A stretch of 20,154 bases of DNA from an uncultured euryarchaeote (GTDB lineage Archaea; Thermoplasmatota; Poseidoniia; Poseidoniales; Poseidoniaceae), in the NCBI GenBank assembly GCA_937897365.1, contig CALCOP010000178.1:1-20154 (forward strand), given 5' to 3'. Below the pieces are notes generated by a model that saw only the letters and a program-made list of their open reading frames with translations, searched no databases and was not told the origin of the DNA. Shown one piece after another: positions 1-6,068 of the stretch. Each line of letters begins with the position of its first letter. Position 1 is the stretch's first letter. The translations under genes and the position numbers were made by a program.

Positions 1-10
1 ACGGAGTAGT

Positions 11-211
11 ATGGAGATACACCTCAAAGGACGAGACTATGATGTCAAGATAGACATCGAAAGCGGGAAAACTGTCCGGGAAGCTCTTACAAAAGCGGAA
101 ATCCTACCTTCGATGGTCATAGTGAGTCATGATGGTGTAGTTTTGCCGCATGCCACAATTCTTTCTCAATCAGTCGAACTCTTGGTGACCACGATCTCTT
201 CCGGTGGTTAA
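11..211 (+). CDS. Ubiquitin-like small modifier / MoaD-ThiS family sulfur carrier
   Basis: A 66-residue protein with the size and shape of a beta-grasp sulfur carrier or small archaeal modifier protein (SAMP). It ends exactly in ...ISSGG. The terminal diglycine is the residue pair that E1-like enzymes adenylate and thiocarboxylate or conjugate in MoaD, ThiS, Urm1 and SAMP proteins. The middle has the alternating hydrophobic strands expected of ThiS/MoaD, including VREALTKAEILPSMVIVSHD. The start is supported by GGAG at 3-6, four bases before the ATG. What lies upstream is outside the window. It may supply sulfur for molybdopterin (moaA is encoded about 12 kb away), for tRNA thiolation, or act as a protein modifier; sequence alone does not decide. 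The family call rests on length, the GG end and the strand pattern. Confidence 0.75.
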   Translation: MEIHLKGRDYDVKIDIESGKTVREALTKAEILPSMVIVSHDGVVLPHATILSQSVELLVTTISSGG

Positions 212-270
212 TCTTGATTCATTACTTCGAAGCCTATTAGGAACGAATCTTCTTCAAACCCATAACAAGA

Positions 271-2034
271 CTATTCTTTGATTTGGAGACGTGTTTTTCT
301 CGTGTCAATACGGAGTTGTGGCAGGCCTGCCCTCCATCCTATTTCAGCAGCCAAGAGCTTCAATGTCTGACCAGGCCGCAGGGATTCCATTTGCCCGGTA
401 ATGCTTGAACCAAAAGAAGCAACTTCCACAACTGAATCTCCATCCCAAAGATGAACATTAAGCATCGTCCAAGGCTTTGCATCTAATCGGACGCCTGAAC
501 GTTTGCGAACACTGAGAACAATACCTTCGACATTTGCCCGAGTACGGAGTAAACCGATTCGTGTGAGGCTCTCCGAAAGTGAAGAACCGGTTTGTTCAAA
601 TTCATTAGCAGCTTGTTGAACTGACATTATTCTCGTTCTCGAATCGACATATAATCGAGGCGCTCCTCGCCACACACCTGGCAGTGCGTCAAGTATCACG
701 AGTTCTCCACTTTCTTGTTCGTGAAGGAGCGGATAACTCCCCGGTTCGCTCTCTTCCACCGTGATTTGGACTCCACCAGCAACTAACATTGCTCCGAGAA
801 CCGGTTCTCCAAAATGATTCGGCAATGGACCCCAAGCACCGGTAAATTTCCCTTGAACACTCACGCGAACGGGAATATTTGACAAGGACTCACTGGGAAC
901 CGTGAGTTGTATTTCTCGTTTCGAGGTGATTTCTGAGAGTAATTCATCTCCAAACCATTGACCATTCTCATCACGAGCCAAACTACACCAATGGCAACCG
1001 GCTGAACTTCCATCACACGCATCCTCTGGGTGGACTGGCATCGCAGCGGGACCCGATCCCATGGCTTGCATCTCGGAATTAACTTTGAAAAATTCAGAAG
1101 TCATATGCTCATATTCTTCAGCGAGGGGGGCATCATACAAAATTCGGTGAGGGCCATTCAGATACCACCCCTCTAAACCATCAACGCATTCTCCTTCATG
1201 CGTCTCATGCCAAAGCCAAGCATAGAATCGTAATTGATGTTGAAGTGATTCAGCAAATTTCGAACTCGGACTACCTGATTTGATATCGACGATACGAATT
1301 CTTCCATCCCATCGAAGAACCAAGTCCAGTTCGCCTGCTGCCCACCGCTCGGGATGAAATAATCGTTGAGGTTGGTGGACGCGAGGGTCCTTCGTCCATG
1401 GACGAGCGACTTCCAAGGCTTCATTCCATGAAACTGGAGAACCCGGTGCCTGCCACTTCATTGCCTGTTCAGCAACTGCCCACGAACGCAAATCATGGTT
1501 GCGAACTTTATCAGGTATTGGGAAATGAGGCTCGTCCCCCCATGCTGGAGATGGGATTCTAAATGGCGACTCATTCTTCCTCATCAGATCCAAGTAGGGG
1601 CCACCATTCGCATCAAAACACGCTTCAACTTCTTCAAATAACAATGCTAAACCATTTCCAAGACGCTCTTGAAACGATTCAAGTTCCACATCCTCCCATG
1701 ATGTATCGGGCGCATGCCAAATTCCTTCATCCCAGAGATTTTTTCCCGATGCGAGAGCTTCCTTAGATGCATTTGGAATCAAACTCAACATCCATTCTTT
1801 CAATTCTGAAAAGGTTTCGAATTGTACTGTGGGACGTTGCATCATCATTCCGCAAAGAGCATCTTCGAGAACAATTCCAATTACTTGTGAAGGTCTTAAT
1901 GGTCCCGATATACCGACTTTCGAACCGAGGAACCATTGCCTTTTACAACGAAGAAAAGTCGTAAGTCCACTTGCGGAAATACGCGAGCGTGAACGCCCCA
2001 AAGGTCCTCCAAGTGGCGGTATTCCTACTGGCAT
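271..2034 (-). CDS. PD-(D/E)XK (RecB/Cas4-like) nuclease with C-terminal OB fold
   Basis: A 587-residue protein. Residues 19-35 (ISASGLTTFLRCKRQWF) match the start of RecB/AddB/Cas4-type nucleases, with Cys30 in the place of the first Fe-S cysteine. The catalytic core is visible: GELD (D237), then IVDIKSG (D250, K252), then QLRFY (Q267, Y271), the RecB-family motif IV. Cys340, Cys347 and Cys350 follow and could complete a 4Fe-4S site, but their C-x6-C-x2-C spacing is not the usual C-x2-C-x5-C. The GxxxH position is GIVLED (residues 53-58), so the usual His seems to be Glu. Residues about 497-587 read like a single-strand-binding OB fold. This suggests a DNA end-processing nuclease for repair or recombination. 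It lies 13 nt after ABCE1, and GAGGTGAG precedes its ATG, so the two are probably cotranscribed. Exact substrate unknown; no cas genes are nearby. Confidence 0.75.
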   Translation of the reverse strand: MPVGIPPLGGPLGRSRSRISASGLTTFLRCKRQWFLGSKVGISGPLRPSQVIGIVLEDALCGMMMQRPTVQFETFSELKEWMLSLIPNASKEALASGKNLWDEGIWHAPDTSWEDVELESFQERLGNGLALLFEEVEACFDANGGPYLDLMRKNESPFRIPSPAWGDEPHFPIPDKVRNHDLRSWAVAEQAMKWQAPGSPVSWNEALEVARPWTKDPRVHQPQRLFHPERWAAGELDLVLRWDGRIRIVDIKSGSPSSKFAESLQHQLRFYAWLWHETHEGECVDGLEGWYLNGPHRILYDAPLAEEYEHMTSEFFKVNSEMQAMGSGPAAMPVHPEDACDGSSAGCHWCSLARDENGQWFGDELLSEITSKREIQLTVPSESLSNIPVRVSVQGKFTGAWGPLPNHFGEPVLGAMLVAGGVQITVEESEPGSYPLLHEQESGELVILDALPGVWRGAPRLYVDSRTRIMSVQQAANEFEQTGSSLSESLTRIGLLRTRANVEGIVLSVRKRSGVRLDAKPWTMLNVHLWDGDSVVEVASFGSSITGQMESLRPGQTLKLLAAEIGWRAGLPQLRIDTRKTRLQIKE

Positions 2035-2047
2035 TCTCTCACCTCAC

Positions 2048-3820
2048 CTAATTTTCAAACGAATAGAAGTCTCCATCTGACCTCTGCTCCCTGTCTTTAC
2101 GGCTCTCGGGTTTGTTGATTCGAGGTCGTTTTGAATCATGATCTCTTCGAAATGTAATGTTCACACTTTGAAGGAAACGATTCATGCCTTGACGAAGGCG
2201 GAAAGGACCTTTAGCAGAACCATGAACAGCACCTTCACCTTCAAAGACAAGTAAGGAGTCACTTACAATGTCTATGAAATAGACATCGTGGTCGATTACA
2301 AATGCAGATTTTTCATTAATTTCCATTGTCTTACGAATTGCTTTTGCCGCAACCATTCGAGCATTTGCATCCAAGTGAGCGGATGGTTCGTCAAACAAAT
2401 ACAAATCTGCTTCACGTCCCAAACATATGGCTATGGCGACTGCTTGGCGCTCTCCACCAGAGAGTTTCTTGACTCTTTTCGGAAGTAATTTATCGACTCC
2501 TAATGCTCGTATGACCGTCACATTAAATTCACCAGAACGCCATTTCGGGCCGATTTCAGTATCAAGCCAGAGTTGAACACTTCCCTCAAAACCTGCAGAG
2601 ATGTGCTGGGGTTTGTATGAGATTGAAGCACCATCAGATACCCAACCACCGTCATAATCCATCTCACCTGCGAGGATCTTAATCATCGTTGATTTACCCG
2701 TTGCGTTTGGCCCAACCACGCCAACGACTTCCGAACGATGAACCGAACCCTGTCCGGTAGTTAGTGTAAAATCACCAAGCTTCTTTTCAACATCTCCCCA
2801 CTCTAAAACGGCACTTCCCTGTTCACTGGCTCGCTCATAATGTTTCATGAAGCGAATCGGTTTGTCACGAATACGAACATTCTCTTCAACAAGGAATCCA
2901 TCAAGATAAGCATTGACAGCAGTTCGAGTTGAGCGAGAAGGAGTGAAGATTCCATATCCACCCTTATCGCCATACACGATGTGAACAAGATCACACAGAA
3001 CATCAAGAATCGCCAGATCGTGTTCGACAACAAGAACGCGTTTACCCCTTTCAGCTAAGGCCTGGAGAATGAGAACCATTCTCATCCGTTCATAAATGTC
3101 AAGATACGAAGAAGGTTCATCAAAGAAATACACATCTGCTTCTTTAAGCAAAGTTGCACAAATGGCGACTCGTTGCAGTTCACCACCGGATAAAACTCCG
3201 AGTTTGCGACTCAAAATGTGCGTAATACCGAGATCTTTAGCATATGATTCAAGTTCATTTCTGTCATCGACACGTGAAAGAAGTTCACGTACCTCGCCTT
3301 CAAACACTTTAGGCAATTTGTCAATGTGTTGTGGTTTCGTTGAAATTGTCACTTCACCCTCAGACACTAAACCGAGATAATCGCGTAATTCTCCTCTTGG
3401 AAACATCGAGATAATCTCATCCCATTCAGGTGGAGTGCTTTCCCAGTCACCAAGGTTGGGGCGCAATGAACCAGAAAGCAGTTTGATTGCCGTCGATTTT
3501 CCAATTCCGTTGGGACCAAGTATACCAACCACCTGGCGTTTTCGAGGTGCTGGTAAACGGAAAAGACGGAATCCATTCAGTGAAAATCGATGGATCATGT
3601 CTGTGTCGAGCTCCTCTGGAAGATTGATGATTTTAACCGCATCATCGGGGCAAAGTTTCGCTCGAATGAGACACGGTGGGCAGGCAGATTCAAGAATTTT
3701 ACATTCGTTTTCATTCGCTTGAATACATTCGCCACCGCATAGACCTGCATACTTTTGCAAATACTTGAAGGCATTACTGTTCGGTTTACACCGCTCTTGA
3801 TCAAGGATAGCGACTCGCAT
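2048..3820 (-). CDS. rli1: ABCE1/Rli1 ribosome-recycling ATPase with divergent Fe-S domain
   Basis: ABCE1 splits post-termination ribosomes in archaea and eukaryotes. The 590-residue protein shows the full family layout: N-terminal Fe-S region (residues 1-65, seven Cys), first ABC domain with Walker A GPNGIGKST, signature LSGGELQRVAIC, Walker B FFDEPSSYLD and H-loop VVEHD; second ABC domain with GPNATGKST, LSGGERQAVAIA, LFDEPSAHLD and IDHD; then the typical C-terminal stretch with GMNRFLQSVNITFRRD and RPRINKPES. The Fe-S part is unusual: only Cys11 of the usual CKPKKCxxEC block remains, and the second cluster reads CPPCLIRAKLCP, with Arg53 where the third Cys should be. The ATG at 3820 is preferred because GGGAGAGTGA lies just upstream; a TTG one codon earlier (3823) is possible. 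The nuclease follows directly. A TATA-like GAATAAA on the minus strand at 3898-3904 may be its promoter. Confidence 0.95.
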   Translation of the reverse strand: MRVAILDQERCKPNSNAFKYLQKYAGLCGGECIQANENECKILESACPPCLIRAKLCPDDAVKIINLPEELDTDMIHRFSLNGFRLFRLPAPRKRQVVGILGPNGIGKSTAIKLLSGSLRPNLGDWESTPPEWDEIISMFPRGELRDYLGLVSEGEVTISTKPQHIDKLPKVFEGEVRELLSRVDDRNELESYAKDLGITHILSRKLGVLSGGELQRVAICATLLKEADVYFFDEPSSYLDIYERMRMVLILQALAERGKRVLVVEHDLAILDVLCDLVHIVYGDKGGYGIFTPSRSTRTAVNAYLDGFLVEENVRIRDKPIRFMKHYERASEQGSAVLEWGDVEKKLGDFTLTTGQGSVHRSEVVGVVGPNATGKSTMIKILAGEMDYDGGWVSDGASISYKPQHISAGFEGSVQLWLDTEIGPKWRSGEFNVTVIRALGVDKLLPKRVKKLSGGERQAVAIAICLGREADLYLFDEPSAHLDANARMVAAKAIRKTMEINEKSAFVIDHDVYFIDIVSDSLLVFEGEGAVHGSAKGPFRLRQGMNRFLQSVNITFRRDHDSKRPRINKPESRKDREQRSDGDFYSFEN

Positions 3821-3976
3821 CAAATCACTCTCCCAGATGATAACTTGCAGCGACGTGAATCATCCAAGATGTCACGGAAAGAACGCACAGTACTTACTTT
3901 ATTCATACGAAATCTCCGTTGTTTGCTGAATCGATGGCTATGCTTCTGACTTAAGGAACTCCCGCCCAGAAGCCTT

Positions 3977-4016
3977 GCCAAAACGAGGTTTGGCCGACAT
4001 TGGGCTGAGCCCAATG
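3977..4016 (-). terminator. Two adjacent hairpins just 3' of L10e
   Basis: Two inverted repeats lie side by side right after the L10e stop. One is a perfect 8-bp stem with a 3-base loop (CATTGGGC TGA GCCCAATG, 3998-4016). The next, in the direction of L10e transcription, has a 6-bp stem with a 6-base loop (GCCAAA at 3977-3982 pairing with TTTGGC at 3989-3994). They begin 4 nt beyond the L10e stop codon. No T-run follows, so this is not a classical intrinsic terminator. It could be a 3' end stabiliser, an RNA processing site or a pause element. The rest of 3821-3976 shows no credible gene, only a possible promoter for ABCE1. Confidence 0.5.
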
Positions 4017-4020
4017 ACAC

Positions 4021-4560
4021 TCAAACGAGACCTTTGAGATGCTCGTGCCCTTGAATCAGACGAACTGTGCACGGGGTCGGGAATTTCATGCTTGCTTTAC
4101 GGAGTGCATCACGAGCAACGGTGTAATGTTCAGGATTGATTTGGAGTGACATGACTCTTTGCCCTCGCTTCACACGAGCTGCAGTCCCAACATTCTTTCC
4201 AAAAGCACATCGCATTCCTTGAGAAACACGGTCGGCACCTGCTCCGGTAGCTTGCTTGTTCTCACGTAGAATGTGGTGAGGGAAAGTGTGGACACGAAGA
4301 GCATAGCCGTCAGTTCCGGCAATTTTACGAATGGTTGAGTTTGAAATGACACGAGCAGCCTCTAGTGCAGTGTGTCGAATTTGACAACTGTTGTCAGCAC
4401 GGAGTTCCATGATGACTTTGAACTGCCCTGTCTCAGCAGCAACTCGATTTCCGGCGTGGAATGACATGATTCTGTTGTTCGGTACACCACCGATATACTT
4501 GCGACGAGTGTAAGCAGGGCCCTTAAGACGGCGATACATAGATGCTGGTTTACGTGCCAT
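4021..4560 (-). CDS. rpl10e: Large-subunit ribosomal protein L10e (archaeal uL16)
   Basis: A 179-residue protein that matches archaeal/eukaryotic L10e across its length: MARKPASMYRRLKGPAYTRR at the N-terminus, then YIGGVPNNRIMSFHAGN, NSTIRKIAGTDGYALRVHTF, HHILRENKQATGAGADR and QGMRCAFGKNVGTAARV. L10e sits near the peptidyl-transferase centre and the A-site tRNA on the 50S subunit. The open frame extends 15 codons further upstream, but the conserved MARKPASMYR start and the GGAGAG 6 bases before ATG 4560 fix this start. It is transcribed divergently from the membrane protein at 4710. GATAAAGG (4596-4603, minus strand) is a likely TATA box. A 200-nt gap with hairpins separates it from ABCE1, so the two translation genes may or may not share a transcript. 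Confidence 0.97.
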   Translation of the reverse strand: MARKPASMYRRLKGPAYTRRKYIGGVPNNRIMSFHAGNRVAAETGQFKVIMELRADNSCQIRHTALEAARVISNSTIRKIAGTDGYALRVHTFPHHILRENKQATGAGADRVSQGMRCAFGKNVGTAARVKRGQRVMSLQINPEHYTVARDALRKASMKFPTPCTVRLIQGHEHLKGLV

Positions 4561-4595
4561 GATACTCTCTCCAAGCAGTCCTGCGACCGATATTC

Positions 4596-4603
4596 CCTTT
4601 ATC
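4596..4603 (-). promoter_or_regulatory. TATA-like box for L10e
   Basis: On the minus strand this reads GATAAAGG, ending 35 nt upstream of the L10e ATG (4560). With a TATA-to-start distance of about 25 nt, transcription would begin around 4570, just at the GGAGAG ribosome binding site. A near-copy, GATAAAAGG, faces the other way at 4671-4679 for the divergent gene. Confidence 0.4.
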
Positions 4604-4670
4604 ATCCCTCCGCCTCAAGCCTTGCCGCAAGATTTTCAAAAATGAAGAAATGAAACATAGGTATCAGTTC

Positions 4671-4679
4671 GATAAAAGG
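4671..4679 (+). promoter_or_regulatory. TATA-like box for membrane protein gene
   Basis: GATAAAAGG, with 30 nt between it and the ATG at 4710. It mirrors the GATAAAGG box of the divergent L10e gene. No Shine-Dalgarno sequence is seen before 4710, so a very short leader is likely. Confidence 0.35.
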
Positions 4680-4709
4680 TTTCATGTGCTCGTTTCTCAT
4701 CCTGCAATC

Positions 4710-5960
4710 ATGGCGAAGGGTTGGAGAGGTCTTCTTGAAGAAGAATCTGAACACCAATGGGTCGCTATATCCGGTTTTTTTGTATTCATCATCATTGGAG
4801 CAATCGCAATACAAGGTACCTCTTCCCTACCTGGCGTTGACTACAGAAGCAACGGTCTTGAAACGGTAGATGGACGCGTCATGAACATCGTTTACGGAGA
4901 ATCTGGTAGTTACACTGCATCCGTTCTGAGTGACGAAGGTGGAGTCATCTTCCACTATGACAAAAACGGAGACGTCAGAGATATCGGTGCAGATTACGAG
5001 GATGTCTTGGGTATGACATTTTTGACCCAGTTGCATGACGGAAGCATTGCTGTTTCCCCCTCAAACAACACCCTTGAGGTGATCCACGTCAACTCTGAAA
5101 ACTTACAACGCACAATCATTCCTGTGAACTTCAATCAGGAAACTTTTGATATTCTCGATGTTGCTGAACAATCGAATGGAGATGCTTACCATTGGCTCAT
5201 GGCAACTGATGAAGGAAACAGCACAAGCCTCCGAGGCTTTGGAAATATTGCATCACCACTCCAGCCTGCTCAAGCAGCCTTCGGCGAGGCTACAGTAACA
5301 TCTGCAATGGTCAACTCTGATGGCTATGAATGGAATATGGTCGAGGCGTTGGATGATGGAACATGGGTGGCAGTGGGTCTCATGATCAATCCGATGGAAG
5401 CGGATGAGAACAGCCCTGCTGCACCGATTAAGAAACCCGTTATTGGCATCATTTCATGGTCTGCAGGACCATCTGCTCCAATGCTCATCTCCTATGAAGA
5501 ACTCAATCAAGGTGAGATTCACTCGCTTGTAAAAATGGACAATGGAAGTATTCTTGCCGCAGGAACCGATTCAGCTGTCCACATCTCCTTGGACGGTGCA
5601 ATGACAGAAATGCACGTGTCCAGTGAGTCTGCTGTTTTGGATGAGAAGGGCGATGTCTGGATGTTTGGAAGTCAAGGTAGCACGTCGATAATTCGCATGA
5701 GGGACGGCATACCAGAGAAGATGCCTCTGGCACGTCAGCTACCATTATCTGTCGAAGTCTCCGGAGTCTCTGATGATGTCATCTACGGCTTTGGAATCGG
5801 ACAAAGTGGAGAACCTTCGACATACTCTATTGACACATTAGCAATCGGTTCTATAGAGAGCGGAAGAGGGTTATTGAATTTCCTCTTTTTCACCGCTTCC
5901 AGTGTTGTGATGGGCGTTATGTTGTGGACTGCATTCACCCGCATGCGGCAAAACCAATAA
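4710..5960 (+). CDS. Membrane-anchored ectoprotein, propeller-like, function unknown
   Basis: No family is recognised. From ATG 4710 the protein has 416 residues. A charged N-terminus (MAKGWRGLLEEESEHQ) leads into a membrane segment at about residues 17-36 (WVAISGFFVFIIIGAIAIQG). A long polar domain follows, then a second membrane segment at about 388-408 (FLFFTASSVVMGVMLW) and a short basic tail TRMRQNQ. The polar part carries recurring short strand-turn units built on an (L/M)xDG pattern, such as LHDGSIAV, LDDGTWVAVG, MDNGSILAAG and DEKGDVWMFG, which suggests a beta-propeller fold. The likely topology is both ends inside and the propeller outside. A longer frame begins at 4650, but those extra 20 residues overlap the promoter region. 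It is divergent from L10e and precedes mutS by 108 nt. It could be a surface sensor or binding protein; no ligand can be named. Confidence 0.7.
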   Translation: MAKGWRGLLEEESEHQWVAISGFFVFIIIGAIAIQGTSSLPGVDYRSNGLETVDGRVMNIVYGESGSYTASVLSDEGGVIFHYDKNGDVRDIGADYEDVLGMTFLTQLHDGSIAVSPSNNTLEVIHVNSENLQRTIIPVNFNQETFDILDVAEQSNGDAYHWLMATDEGNSTSLRGFGNIASPLQPAQAAFGEATVTSAMVNSDGYEWNMVEALDDGTWVAVGLMINPMEADENSPAAPIKKPVIGIISWSAGPSAPMLISYEELNQGEIHSLVKMDNGSILAAGTDSAVHISLDGAMTEMHVSSESAVLDEKGDVWMFGSQGSTSIIRMRDGIPEKMPLARQLPLSVEVSGVSDDVIYGFGIGQSGEPSTYSIDTLAIGSIESGRGLLNFLFFTASSVVMGVMLWTAFTRMRQNQ

Positions 5961-5969
5961 TATACAAAT
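5961..5969 (+). promoter_or_regulatory. Possible TATA box for mutS-mutL
   Basis: TATACAAAT begins immediately after the stop codon of the membrane protein and about 100 nt before the mutS start. It would give mutSL its own transcript with a leader of about 75-80 nt. A 5-bp inverted repeat (CTGCT...AGCAG) follows. The remainder of 5970-6052 shows nothing else. Confidence 0.3.
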
Positions 5970-6068
5970 CTGCTCGAAAATCAGCAGTTCTTTCAGGACG
6001 ACGCGAGAACCTTCATGTGCTCTCGGCAACGACAGTAGACTCCAGCGAGAGCAAGGAGGGATATGTGC

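Noticed and set aside
3820..4020. A 66-codon open frame on the minus strand between L10e and ABCE1, starting with GTG right after the L10e stop.
   Set aside because: Its first third runs through the two hairpins, its composition is Ser/Arg-rich without a domain, and no ribosome binding site of its own is seen. It fits intergenic sequence better.
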